Shown here piece by piece: positions 5,316 to 13,652 of a DNA stretch of 16,787 nucleotides (positions within the stretch are counted from its first letter, which is position 1; each line of letters starts with the position of its first letter). The translations under genes and the position numbers were made by a program. The notes under the pieces were generated by a model. It saw nothing but the letters and a program-made list of their open reading frames with translations, was not told the origin of the DNA and did not search any database. Source of the DNA: Spirochaetaceae bacterium (GTDB lineage Bacteria > Spirochaetota > Spirochaetia > SZUA-6 > Fen-1364); contig PMZS01000051.1 of assembly GCA_003170115.1 (NCBI GenBank), forward strand, positions 14,791 to 31,577, given 5' to 3'.

Positions 5316-8274
5316 TGAACGGAGTGTAGCACGAGGCGCCCTGTCTTTGAATCGCCGGGGTCTCGCGTGCAGGGTCGGCCGCGGAGGCCGGGCCGCCGAA
5401 GCTGTCGAACCCCGCAAAGACATACAGCCTCAGGTCGCGTCCCGGAGAGAATCCTGACGGAGCAGACGTGCTCACTTCCGCCTCGATTCCCATCCCCACG
5501 GGGAAGGCATAGCTCCCGTACACGAACCTGAGGTTGAGCTCGACACCGGCAAACACGGCAGGCAGCACGTGGAGTGATGCAGGGGCAGGGCTGAAGTTCG
5601 CAATGCCCTCGGCGTGCAGGCCGAATGCCGCGCCGGTAAGGGCGAATCCGAGGAGCAATGGCTGGTCCAGCAGCGCGATGGGCACCAGGTAGTCGATGCT
5701 TGCGAGCAGCCCGCCCGGGAGTGAACGGGTGCGGGTCGTGGATCCCCTCGGCACGGTGAAGCTGTCCTGGTACGAGTTGTACGGGCTCCCGATGTACTGG
5801 GCTGCCTTCACCCCGAGCTTGACGACCTGGTGGGCAAGGGGCGACGGAAGATTGAGCGCGGTGAACAGGTCGATCTCGCCCTGCGGCGCGGCCAGTGAGA
5901 GAACGGGGAGAAAGGTCGTGGCTCTCAGCCACGCATCCACGGCCCTCGTCGGGGTGAACTCGATCTGGCTTTCCCCCGCGCTCCACTGCCAACGCACGGT
6001 TGCGGGCACGGCGAGGTAGGTGAACCACGCGCTGCCGGGTGCCTGGAGCGAATCCTGGAAGGTGAAGGGCCCGAGCTCGGCGAGCTCCGCGTGATGCCGC
6101 ACGCCAATGCCGACTGAAAACGCGCGGGATTCGTCCCGCACCGTCTCGTTGATCAGGGCGGATGTGAAGGTCAGGCTGCTCTCCACGGATTCGGTCCACG
6201 TGGTGGAGTACTGGTAGGAGAGCCTGCTCGCCGCGGCGATTTCAAGCGCGCCGATCTCCACCGACGCGGAGAAACCCACGGAGGGCTGGCCGGCGCGCGG
6301 CAGCCATGCGGCGTCGGCCAGCCACGTCGACTCGCCCAGGAGAGAACCTCCTTCCGCGACCGCGCCCACGCCGACCGAGAGGTCGGTGAAGGACGGGCCA
6401 GTCTGGACAAGGACCGAACTCGGAAGCCACACCGTGGGAAAGGGGAAGTCGAAGTACGGCATTGCCTTCACGGATGCCCCTGTCCAGTCAGCGGGCCGCG
6501 GATACGGAAGCGTGGGCATTTCCTCCGGGGAAAGCGGAGCCAGCGCGTGCGGGGAGAGCGGTGCACTCTTCAGGCAGTATCCGCTTCCCGCGTAGCTGGT
6601 ATAAGTAACAGTGCTGCCGTCGGAGATTCCGGCGATTGCGGCCACCGGATCCTGCTGGGCCAGGGAGACCACGCCGGTGGCCAGGTCCGCGACGTACAGG
6701 CACAGGGCACCGGACCTGTCAGAGGTGAACAGGAGACGGTCGTTGCCGATGAACGAAGGAAAATATTCGCCATAGGGATCCGGTCCGAGCACGGGCCGGG
6801 CCCTGTCCGCATTGACGTCGGCGACCGCTGAATCCACATCGGCGAGCGGCACGGACAAGCGCGCCAGGTCGCCCAGGTCGGCGATATACACGTCCTGCAT
6901 TCCTCGGAGATTGAAGATGAAGGACACGCGCGTCCCGTCCCGCGAGATCGCGGGCGAGTACACGTTCCCCCCGGCCCGTGAGAAGAGCACGCGCAGCGAC
7001 CCCGTGCGAAGGTCAACGGAGACCAGCCTGCTGTACGGGCCCGCGCCCTGGACGGCGACGAGCTCTTTCCCGTCGGAGGAAACCGCCGGGTGCCAGAGGT
7101 GAGCGTCATTGGTGATCCTCCGCACGACCGCACTGCCCACGTCCAGGACGAACAGGTCGGACACGGTGCGGACATCCGCGAGGCGGCGGGAGTCGACGAC
7201 CAAGCTGGAGAACCAGACCGTGATCCCATCCTCGGTCGCGCTGAACGAGGAATCGTCAGTGAGGGCCGCCCGAACCAGCACTCGTTCGCTTCCCGTGGTC
7301 GGGTCGATGCGGACGATGGAGGGGTATATGTCCGGACCCGTGTGGTAGGCGTACAGTCCTTGCGCCGTGGCCTGCGGCCGTGTCCAGCTTCCAATGATCC
7401 CGCGCGTGATCCGCGCACCTCCGCGCACCTCCTTCGCTTCGGCATATCTCTTCTGGAGCGCAGTGCGCATTTCCGCAAAGACAGCCTCCGCGTCCTGGCC
7501 CGTGACCGTGGCGATGGCATGCCAGGGACCGAAGAAGGGAAAATCGAGATAGGTAGTCATGATTTTCCGCAACGTGTCGGGACCGTAGGTCGCCTGCATC
7601 CAGTCGATCAGGAGGTAGCCGGCGACGTAGATCCTCTCGGGCGGCGGAAACGCGGACGGGTAGCCTGCCTGGGAAAGGCTGAAGAAGCGCCCTTCTTCAG
7701 CCGCGGCCTTCGAGTACACCTCGAACAGCGGGTTGCGGCCGCGGCCGCCCTGCGTGAAGATCGTTTCATCGTAGACCGCGGGCCCCTCGATGGCCCACCC
7801 CGGGAGGAGCGCGAGCCCGACGGTGGAGAGGTCGGGGCCGAAGAGGATGGAGAGGCTGTGCATCAGGCCCGTGGGCATGGACTGGTGGACGAAGTGGGTG
7901 AGCTCATGCGTGAGGAGCACCCGCAGCCAGTTCTCGGTGCGGGCGCCGATGGCATGATCGGTGGGGGCCTTCACGTACAGCTCGATGCGGGACGGGAAGG
8001 AGCTCGTCAGGCCATTCGCGTCGTCCCGCCGTCCCCTGATGATGCAGGGAACCTTGTCGGGGAACGATCCGAAAAAGCCGGTCACCCGCGCATACACCTC
8101 CTCGCTGAAAGTGAGGAGCTCGTCGACGTACGGCCGGTCCCGCGGCTCGAAGATGAACCTGAAGTGCCGGGTCTCCACCTGCTCCCAGCCGGCTGCCTGC
8201 AGGAGCGGCGCGGAAACCACGAACGCCAGCGCACAGAGCACGATCACGAGAAAGCCCCCGCGCCCTGCGCTCAC
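5305..8274 (-). CDS. exported metallopeptidase-like protein with beta-propeller and C-terminal beta-barrel-like region
   Basis: The product is 989 residues from a GTG at 8274 whose GTGA overlaps the folA stop. This start places a signal peptide at the N-terminus (GGFLVIVLCALAFVVSAPLL). An open frame back to 8544 lies inside folA and was rejected. Domains in order: an N-terminal gluzincin-like region with H123-E-L-T-H127 in LLTHELTHFVHQ and a candidate third ligand E163 in GWAIEGPAVYDE, about 36 residues on, as in MA-clan peptidases; about residues 300-560, TolB/WD40-like propeller blades with repeated strands such as HPAVSSDGKELVAV, SPAISRDGTRVSFIF and FIGNDRLLFTSDRSG; about 610-989, alternating strands and Gly/aromatic-rich turns resembling an outer-membrane beta-barrel. 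Peptidase motifs look intact but activity is unproven. It immediately precedes the response regulator gene with an 11-bp overlap. Database names such as Tol-Pal or PD40-domain protein would probably hit only the middle part. Confidence 0.8.
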   Translation of the reverse strand: MSAGRGGFLVIVLCALAFVVSAPLLQAAGWEQVETRHFRFIFEPRDRPYVDELLTFSEEVYARVTGFFGSFPDKVPCIIRGRRDDANGLTSSFPSRIELYVKAPTDHAIGARTENWLRVLLTHELTHFVHQSMPTGLMHSLSILFGPDLSTVGLALLPGWAIEGPAVYDETIFTQGGRGRNPLFEVYSKAAAEEGRFFSLSQAGYPSAFPPPERIYVAGYLLIDWMQATYGPDTLRKIMTTYLDFPFFGPWHAIATVTGQDAEAVFAEMRTALQKRYAEAKEVRGGARITRGIIGSWTRPQATAQGLYAYHTGPDIYPSIVRIDPTTGSERVLVRAALTDDSSFSATEDGITVWFSSLVVDSRRLADVRTVSDLFVLDVGSAVVRRITNDAHLWHPAVSSDGKELVAVQGAGPYSRLVSVDLRTGSLRVLFSRAGGNVYSPAISRDGTRVSFIFNLRGMQDVYIADLGDLARLSVPLADVDSAVADVNADRARPVLGPDPYGEYFPSFIGNDRLLFTSDRSGALCLYVADLATGVVSLAQQDPVAAIAGISDGSTVTYTSYAGSGYCLKSAPLSPHALAPLSPEEMPTLPYPRPADWTGASVKAMPYFDFPFPTVWLPSSVLVQTGPSFTDLSVGVGAVAEGGSLLGESTWLADAAWLPRAGQPSVGFSASVEIGALEIAAASRLSYQYSTTWTESVESSLTFTSALINETVRDESRAFSVGIGVRHHAELAELGPFTFQDSLQAPGSAWFTYLAVPATVRWQWSAGESQIEFTPTRAVDAWLRATTFLPVLSLAAPQGEIDLFTALNLPSPLAHQVVKLGVKAAQYIGSPYNSYQDSFTVPRGSTTRTRSLPGGLLASIDYLVPIALLDQPLLLGFALTGAAFGLHAEGIANFSPAPASLHVLPAVFAGVELNLRFVYGSYAFPVGMGIEAEVSTSAPSGFSPGRDLRLYVFAGFDSFGGPASAADPARETPAIQRQGASCYTPFNAG

Positions 8275-8762
8275 ACCGACACTCTCTCGTAGTCCACGAA
8301 ACGATGCGGGAACGGCACGCCGGGGCCCGAGGGTCCGGCGGTCTCCCGAGTCACGTGCCATTCGCGCCAGTCGACAACGGGAAACAGGGTGTCTCCCGGG
8401 ACATCGACGTCGATCCAGGTGAGATGGAGACGGTGCGCATCCGGCAGGAACAGCTCGTAGACGGCTGCTCCCCCGATGACGAATGCTTCCCCGTTTCCGG
8501 CCGCGGCTTTCCGGGCTTCCCGCGGGGAGTGCGCCACGAGGCATCCTTCGATTCGAAGCCCGACATTCCGGGAGAGCACGATGTTGCGCCGGCCCTGCAG
8601 GGGTTTTCCCAGGGACTCAAAGGTGGAGCGTCCCATGATCACCACATGGCCCATCGTGAGCTGCCGGAAGCGCGCCATGTCGTCCGGCAGCCTCCAGGGG
8701 AGCGCTCCACGGTTTCCGATCATGCCATTTGCGGCGACCGCCGCGATCAGGGAGATGGTCAT
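8271..8762 (-). CDS. folA: dihydrofolate reductase
   Basis: The product is 163 residues, close to the E. coli enzyme (159). It reduces dihydrofolate to tetrahydrofolate with NADPH in the cytoplasm, regenerating the cofactor oxidised by thymidylate synthase. Visible motifs: the N-terminal strand ISLIAAVAANGMIG, the active-site region ALPWRLPDDMARFR with W23 and the catalytic acid D28 (E. coli D27), the NADPH-binding segment VVIMGRSTFESLG, RRNIVLSRN, and VIGGAAVYELFLP. The start lies 11 bp after thyA, with GAGGGACG just upstream. The stop overlaps the GTG start of the exported peptidase-like gene (GTGA). The thyA-folA order is a common functional pairing. Nothing suggests a trimethoprim-resistance cassette type; the length and motifs are those of a chromosomal enzyme. 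Confidence 0.97.
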   Translation of the reverse strand: MTISLIAAVAANGMIGNRGALPWRLPDDMARFRQLTMGHVVIMGRSTFESLGKPLQGRRNIVLSRNVGLRIEGCLVAHSPREARKAAAGNGEAFVIGGAAVYELFLPDAHRLHLTWIDVDVPGDTLFPVVDWREWHVTRETAGPSGPGVPFPHRFVDYERVSV

Positions 8763-8773
8763 GCGTCCGTCCC

Positions 8774-9568
8774 TCAGACGGATATCTCCGCGCGGATGCG
8801 GGGATGCGGGTCGTAGCCCCGGAAGGTCACGTCCTCGAACCGGAACCCGAAGATGTCCTTCACGTCCGGGTTGAGGCCCAGCACCGGAAGGGGACGGGGT
8901 TCCCGCTCGACCTGGAGGCGCACCTGCGTCAGGTGGTTGGAGTACAGATGCGCATCCCCGAGGGTGTGCACGAACTCGTGGGGCCGCAGACCGCAGGCCT
9001 GCGCCACCATGTGGGTGAGCAGGCTGTAGGAGGCGATGTTGAATGGCACGCCGAGAAAGACATCCGCACTGCGCTGGTACAGCTGGCAGGAGAGCAGGTC
9101 ATCGGCGACGTAGAACTGGAACAGGCAGTGGCACGGCGCGAGCGCCATGCGGTCGATGTCCGCCACGTTCCAGGCGCAGACGACATGCCGCCGGGACCAC
9201 GGCTCCGAGCGGAGCTTCTGGACGACCTCCGCGATCTGGTCGATCGTGCCGCCGTCCCGGCCGGGCCAGGAGCGCCACTGCCGGCCGTACACGGGGCCCA
9301 GCTCGCCGCTCTCGTCGGCCCACTCGTCCCAGATATGGACGCCCACGGCTTGCAGCGGCCGCACGTTCGTTTCTCCGCGCAGGAACCAGAGCAGCTCGTG
9401 CACGATCGCGCGGGTGCTCAGTTTCTTGGTCGTGAGCAGGGGGAATCCCTCCCGCAGATCGAAGCGCATCTGCCATCCAAAGATGCTGCGGGTCCCGGTC
9501 CCGGTGCGGTCCGGCCTGTCCGTGCCGTGCGACAGGATGTGACGACAGAGATCGAGGTACTGCTTCAT
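8774..9568 (-). CDS. thyA: thymidylate synthase
   Basis: The product is 264 residues from the ATG at 9568, the same length as E. coli ThyA, with GAGGAG 6 bases upstream. It methylates dUMP to dTMP using methylene-tetrahydrofolate and yields dihydrofolate for the next gene's enzyme, FolA. Visible: DRTGTGTRSIFG near the N-terminus, FPLLTTKKL, HELLWFLRGETN, IWDEWA, GPVYGRQWR, the phosphate-binding R126-R127 pair (SRRHVV), the catalytic Cys146 in LAPCHCLFQF, QRSADVFLGVPFNIASY, the HTLGDAHLYSNHL loop and the folate-side C-terminus. The residue numbers coincide with the E. coli enzyme through Cys146. The ATG overlaps the stop of the upstream P-type ATPase gene (ATGA). An open frame extending upstream to 10174 lies antisense-free but inside the ATPase gene and is a reading-frame shadow. 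Confidence 0.98.
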   Translation of the reverse strand: MKQYLDLCRHILSHGTDRPDRTGTGTRSIFGWQMRFDLREGFPLLTTKKLSTRAIVHELLWFLRGETNVRPLQAVGVHIWDEWADESGELGPVYGRQWRSWPGRDGGTIDQIAEVVQKLRSEPWSRRHVVCAWNVADIDRMALAPCHCLFQFYVADDLLSCQLYQRSADVFLGVPFNIASYSLLTHMVAQACGLRPHEFVHTLGDAHLYSNHLTQVRLQVEREPRPLPVLGLNPDVKDIFGFRFEDVTFRGYDPHPRIRAEISV

Positions 9569-12366
9569 GCGTGACTCCTCAGGGCCCGGTCTCCCGCCCT
9601 GGCGGCACATTTCGCCAGCTCGTCGACGACGGCCGGAAGGAAAAGCAGAGGCGCGAGCCGCGCCCAATGAGCGGGAGAGAGCGGGATGGCGTTGAACACC
9701 GTGTTGAGGCCCGGCACGTACACCACGGCAAGCAGCAGCGCGGTGGATGACAGGGCGGCATACTGCATCCACCTGTTGCTGAACACGCCGAGGGAGAACA
9801 CCGAGGCGCGCTCCGACCTGTTCGTGTAGGCGCGCAGAACCTGGCACCCGGAGAGGGTGACGAAGGCCATCGTCCGAGCGGCCTCGACGGAGCCGAAGAC
9901 GCTGAAGCCCATCCGAAACGCCAGGAGCGTCACCCCCGTGATCGCGATCCCCTGCAGCACAAGCCCGAAGAACATGGATCGGTCGATGATGGGCTGCGAC
10001 GCCGGCCGCGGCGGCCGGTCCATGATGCCGGGCTCCTGATTCTCCATTCCGAGGGCGAGCGCCGGAGCGCCGTCCGTGAGCAGGTTCATCCAGAGAAGCT
10101 GGATGGCCGTGAGCGGCATGGGCCAGCCGAAGAGGGTGCCGAAGAAGATCGTGCCGATTTCCCCGACGTTGCACGAGGTGAGGAATGAGACGAACTTGCG
10201 GATGTTGGAATAAATGATCCGTCCCTGTTCAACCGCCGAGACGATGGATGCGAAGTTGTCGTCGGTGAGCACCATGTCCGCGGTCTCCCGGGTCACGTCG
10301 GTGCCGCTGATTCCCATCGCAATGCCGATGTCGGCGTGCTTCAGGGCCGGCGCGTCGTTCACGCCGTCACCCGTCATCGCGACGACGTTCCCCTTGCGGC
10401 GCAAGACATCGACGATCCGCACCTTGTGCGGGGGCGAGACGCGGGCGAAGACAGTGGCCGTATCGAGGGCCTTCGAGAGCCCGTCATCGTCCATTGCGTC
10501 GATCTGAGCCCCCGTGACGACGCTGTCTTCCGCGCCGAGGATGCCGACGGTTCTTCCTATGGCCGCGGCGGTCTCCGCATGGTCCCCCGTGGCCATGATG
10601 ATCCTGATGCCGGCCCTCCGGGCCACGTTGACCGCCGGGCCGGCCTCGGGCCGGGCCGGATCGCGCATCCCGATGAGTCCCACGAAGGTGAGATCCGCCT
10701 CCAGCTCGGCGGCCGAAAGCTTTGAGGGGACCGCCTGCAGGGGGCGATACGCGACCCCGATGACGCGGAGGGCCTGGGAGGCGAAATCGATCCCCACGCT
10801 GAGGGCCGTGCTCCGGAGCCCGCCGGTGAGAGACACCGAAGCGCCGGGGGTCCGCAGCCTCGTGCAACGCGAAAGGAGAAGGTCCGGCGCGCCTTTCACG
10901 AACATGACGAAGGGCGCATCGTGCTCTTGCTCGTCGGGGACACGGTGAATGGTGCTCATGCGTTTGCGGTCCGAGTCGAACGGAATCTCGGCCACCCGGG
11001 GGAAGAGGGCATCCATTCTTTGCCGTTGAAGGCCGGCCTTCGCCGCGGCGACAACGAGCGCTCCCTCGGTCGGGTCGCCGACCATGCGGTACCGGGAGGG
11101 AGACTCCGGTTCCAGCCGCGCGTCGCTTGCCAGCATCGCCGCCTGAAGGAGGAGGAGCGCGGAACCGCCGCCGCGCCAGGGCCGTCCTTCCTTCTGCACC
11201 TCCCCGCGCGGCTGCCAGCCTTCCCCGGTAATGGACAGGGTTTCACCGTCCGCCCACAGGAGTGCCGCGGTCATCTCGTTCTGCGTGAGGGTGCCCGTCT
11301 TGTCCGTGCAGATCACCGTCGCGCTGCCGAGGGTCTCTACCGCCGTGAGCCTGCGGATCAGCGCGTGGCGCCTGATCATCTCCCGCATCCCCAGAGCGAG
11401 GCAGATGGTGACGATCGCCGGCAGTCCCTCTGGCACCGCGGCAATCGCGAGGCTCACCGATATGAGGAACATCATGAGAAGGTCGCGGCCCTCCAGTATC
11501 CCCACGATGAAGACAACGGCGCAGACTGCAAGCGCGGCAAATCCCAGCCACCGGCCCACCTCGGTGAGCTTCCTTTGCAGGGGAGTGGTCTCGTCGACGT
11601 CTTCCTCCAGCAGGGCGGCGATGAGGCCGATCTGCGTCGCTTTTCCGGTGCCCGCGACGATTCCCCGGCCCCTGCCGAAAGTGACGGTCGTCCCCATCCA
11701 GGCCATCGTGCACTGGTCTGCAATGGGCGTTCCCTCGTCCAGGGCCGACTCGGCATCCTTTTCCACCGGTGTGGATTCCCCGGTGAGCGACGCCTCCTGG
11801 AGCTGGAGGTTGACGGCCTCCGTCAGCCGCACGTCCGCGGGAACGAGGCTGCCGGACTCCAGGAGCACCAGGTCGCCCGGGACCAGCTCGCGCGCCGGCA
11901 CATGTTCGCTGCGGCCGGACCGGATCACGCGCGCCTCGGGAGCGGCCATTTTCCTCAAGGACGCCAGCGCACGGTCGGCCTTGGACTCCTGCGCGACGCC
12001 GATCCCGGCATTGAGGATCACCAGGAGGAGAATCACGACCGCGTCCAGCCATTCGCCCAGCAGAAGGGAGACGAGGGCCGCACCCAAGAGGAGCAGGACG
12101 AGAAAGTCCTTGAACTGGTCCGCGAACAGGGAGAGGAGCGTGGCAGGCGGCTTTGCAGGAAGCTCGTTGGGTCCCTGCGCGGCGAGCCGGCGCGCCGCCT
12201 CTTCCGCGCGCAAGCCGGCGCCGATATCGGTCCCGAGCATTTCTTCGACCACGTGCGGGCCGAGGGAGTGAAACGGGGGAGCCGCGACAATGCCCGGGGA
12301 AGCGCCCGCGCTACCGGCGCGCAGGCCGGCGTGTTTCATCGCGGAGCGGCTCCCTCCCGGCATCAC
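9565..12366 (-). CDS. P-type Ca2+-type cation-transporting ATPase (SERCA/PMR1-like)
   Basis: The product is 933 residues and should pump a cation, most likely Ca2+, across the inner membrane at the cost of ATP. In order: an N-terminal cation-ATPase segment (about 33-75); helices M1-M2 (about 87-125); the actuator domain with TGES (195-198); M3-M4 with VPEGLPA (about 311-317); phosphorylation D355 in CTDKTGTLTQNE; the nucleotide-binding domain with FDSDRKRMS and KGAPDLLLSRC; the hinge TGDGVNDAPALKHADIG; then M5-M10. Ca2+-type ligands are present: E in PEGLP (M4), SCNVGEIGTIF (M5) and WMNLLTDGAPALALG (M6) with Asn, Thr and Asp. Three starts are possible: GTG 12366 overlapping the hisG stop (AGGAG 9 bases upstream), ATG 12363, or ATG 12339 (GGGAGG upstream); all keep every domain. 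The stop overlaps thyA. The ion is inferred from M4-M6 residues. Confidence 0.93.
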   Translation of the reverse strand: MMPGGSRSAMKHAGLRAGSAGASPGIVAAPPFHSLGPHVVEEMLGTDIGAGLRAEEAARRLAAQGPNELPAKPPATLLSLFADQFKDFLVLLLLGAALVSLLLGEWLDAVVILLLVILNAGIGVAQESKADRALASLRKMAAPEARVIRSGRSEHVPARELVPGDLVLLESGSLVPADVRLTEAVNLQLQEASLTGESTPVEKDAESALDEGTPIADQCTMAWMGTTVTFGRGRGIVAGTGKATQIGLIAALLEEDVDETTPLQRKLTEVGRWLGFAALAVCAVVFIVGILEGRDLLMMFLISVSLAIAAVPEGLPAIVTICLALGMREMIRRHALIRRLTAVETLGSATVICTDKTGTLTQNEMTAALLWADGETLSITGEGWQPRGEVQKEGRPWRGGGSALLLLQAAMLASDARLEPESPSRYRMVGDPTEGALVVAAAKAGLQRQRMDALFPRVAEIPFDSDRKRMSTIHRVPDEQEHDAPFVMFVKGAPDLLLSRCTRLRTPGASVSLTGGLRSTALSVGIDFASQALRVIGVAYRPLQAVPSKLSAAELEADLTFVGLIGMRDPARPEAGPAVNVARRAGIRIIMATGDHAETAAAIGRTVGILGAEDSVVTGAQIDAMDDDGLSKALDTATVFARVSPPHKVRIVDVLRRKGNVVAMTGDGVNDAPALKHADIGIAMGISGTDVTRETADMVLTDDNFASIVSAVEQGRIIYSNIRKFVSFLTSCNVGEIGTIFFGTLFGWPMPLTAIQLLWMNLLTDGAPALALGMENQEPGIMDRPPRPASQPIIDRSMFFGLVLQGIAITGVTLLAFRMGFSVFGSVEAARTMAFVTLSGCQVLRAYTNRSERASVFSLGVFSNRWMQYAALSSTALLLAVVYVPGLNTVFNAIPLSPAHWARLAPLLFLPAVVDELAKCAARAGDRALRSHA

Positions 12367-13259
12367 AACCTGTCGCTCCTGTTCACGACCTTGTTCAGCG
12401 GGTACTCGATGATCCCGTCGGCGCCTTTCTCGATGAGCTGCGGCACCAGCTCGCGCACCACGGATTCGCGGACGATGATCTCAACGGAAAACCACGCGGT
12501 GTCGTGCAGGCGCGCGACGGTGGGGGAGGTGAGGCTGGGCAGGAGCCCCACCACCTCGTCGAAGCTCGCCGCGGGAACGTTCATCTTCAGCCCGACCATG
12601 TTCTCCGCGGCAAGCGCGCCGCGCAGGAGAAGCGCAATGTGCTCGATCTTGCGCCTCTTCGCGGGGACCTTCATTGCGGCCTTGTTGGCGATGAGCTTCG
12701 TGTTGGTTTCAAGCAGCGTATGCACGATCTTCAGGCCGTTGGCGCGCAGCGTGGTGCCCGTTTCCGTGACCTCCACGATCGCGTCCACCAGGCCGTCCAC
12801 CGCCTTGGCCTCGGTGGCCCCCCAGGAGAACTCTACTTTCACGGGGATGTTCCGCTCGGCGAAATACCTCTTCGTGAATCCCACCAGCTCGGTGGAGATT
12901 GTCTTGCCGGCGCAGTCTTCGAGGCTGTTGATGGGCGATGAGGCGGGGCAGGCGAGAACCCACCGGGCCTTGGTCGTGCTCGCCTTGGAGTAGATAAGGT
13001 CGGTCACGATCTCCACGTCCGCGTCGTTTTCCAGTATCCAGTCCAGGCCGGTGAGCCCCGCGTCCAGCACCCCGTTTTCCACGTAGCGGGCCATCTCCTG
13101 GGCACGCACGAGGTTGCAGCTCACCTCTGGGTCGTCTATGGAAGGAAAGTAGGAGCGCTCTGAGACGGAAATCTTCCATCCCGCCTTCTGGAAAAGCTCG
13201 ATGGTCGCCCGCTCCAGGCTCCCCTTGGGCACGCCCAGCTTGATCACCCGCTCCTTCAT
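12363..13259 (-). CDS. hisG: ATP phosphoribosyltransferase, long form with regulatory domain
   Basis: The product is 298 residues, the size of the long HisG form. It condenses ATP with PRPP in the first committed step of histidine synthesis and is normally feedback-inhibited by histidine. Visible: LGVPKGSLERATIELF at the N-terminus, a VENGVLDAGLTGLDWILE segment, the ASTTKARWVLACP stretch, FTKRYFAERN, the PRPP-binding loop region DAIVEVTETGTTLRANGL, and a C-terminal domain of about 80 residues (from ENMVGLKMNVPAAS to the end) that the short, HisZ-dependent form lacks. The start ATG overlaps the hisI stop (ATGA), with GGAG 7 bases upstream. Its own TGA overlaps the GTG or ATG of the P-type ATPase gene. 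No other his gene except hisI is in the window, so the pathway is split in this genome. Confidence 0.96.
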   Translation of the reverse strand: MKERVIKLGVPKGSLERATIELFQKAGWKISVSERSYFPSIDDPEVSCNLVRAQEMARYVENGVLDAGLTGLDWILENDADVEIVTDLIYSKASTTKARWVLACPASSPINSLEDCAGKTISTELVGFTKRYFAERNIPVKVEFSWGATEAKAVDGLVDAIVEVTETGTTLRANGLKIVHTLLETNTKLIANKAAMKVPAKRRKIEHIALLLRGALAAENMVGLKMNVPAASFDEVVGLLPSLTSPTVARLHDTAWFSVEIIVRESVVRELVPQLIEKGADGIIEYPLNKVVNRSDRL

Positions 13260-13639
13260 TTCTTTTCTCCGTAGACCTTCTCGGGATCGAACACCAGCAC
13301 TCCGTCCACGCGCTCCGCCCCGCCTTCGACCACCCGGTGGAAGCAGCTGCGGTAGCCGGTGTGGCAGGCCGCATCGCCGATCTGTCGGACCCGGGCCAGC
13401 ACGCAGTCGGCATCGCAGTCGATGCGAAGCTCCTTCACCTCCTGGACGTTTCCCGAGCTCTCGCCCTTTTTCCAGAGTTTCCCGCGTGACCGACTCCAGT
13501 AGTGCATGATCCCCGTCTTCTGTGTGAGCTCCCAGGACTCCGCGTTCATGAATGCAACCATCAGGATCTCCCCGGTCTGCCAGTCCTGCGCGACCGCCGT
13601 CACCAGGCCGTCGAGCTTCGAGAAGTCGAGCTTTACCAT
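13256..13639 (-). CDS. hisI: phosphoribosyl-AMP cyclohydrolase
   Basis: The product is 127 residues from the ATG at 13639, with GAGGGGG about 8 bases upstream. An in-frame extension to 13708 lies inside ackA and was rejected. The enzyme opens the purine ring of phosphoribosyl-AMP, the third step of histidine synthesis. Visible: LVTAVAQDWQTGEILMVAFMN, GIMHYWSRSRGKLWKKGESSGN, the metal-binding cysteines in IDCDADCVL, and CHTGYRSCF. These are the hallmarks of the HisI domain. The length and C-terminus show a monofunctional enzyme with no HisE pyrophosphohydrolase domain, so HisE must be encoded elsewhere. The gene starts 13 bp after ackA, and its stop overlaps the hisG start (ATGA), so the two histidine genes are translationally coupled. 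Confidence 0.96.
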   Translation of the reverse strand: MVKLDFSKLDGLVTAVAQDWQTGEILMVAFMNAESWELTQKTGIMHYWSRSRGKLWKKGESSGNVQEVKELRIDCDADCVLARVRQIGDAACHTGYRSCFHRVVEGGAERVDGVLVFDPEKVYGEKK

Positions 13640-13652
13640 TGAAGGAACCCCC

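Noticed and set aside
5316..5423. 36-codon extension of the response regulator
   Set aside because: The sequence is Arg/Pro-rich, inside the preceding gene, and the receiver domain begins exactly at the 5315 start.
8275..8544. 90-codon N-terminal extension of the peptidase/propeller protein
   Set aside because: It overlaps folA in another frame. The GTG at 8274 exposes a signal peptide and forms the GTGA junction.
9569..10174. 202-codon N-terminal extension of thyA
   Set aside because: It lies in a shifted frame within the ATPase gene and is Arg/Pro/Gly-rich. The start at 9568 gives exactly the E. coli length and has GAGGAG upstream.
10921..12993. 690-codon open frame on the plus strand
   Set aside because: It is antisense to the P-type ATPase and hisG, whose protein motifs are unmistakable. 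Its own translation is Arg/Gly/His-rich with no recognisable domain, as expected from GC-rich shadow frames.
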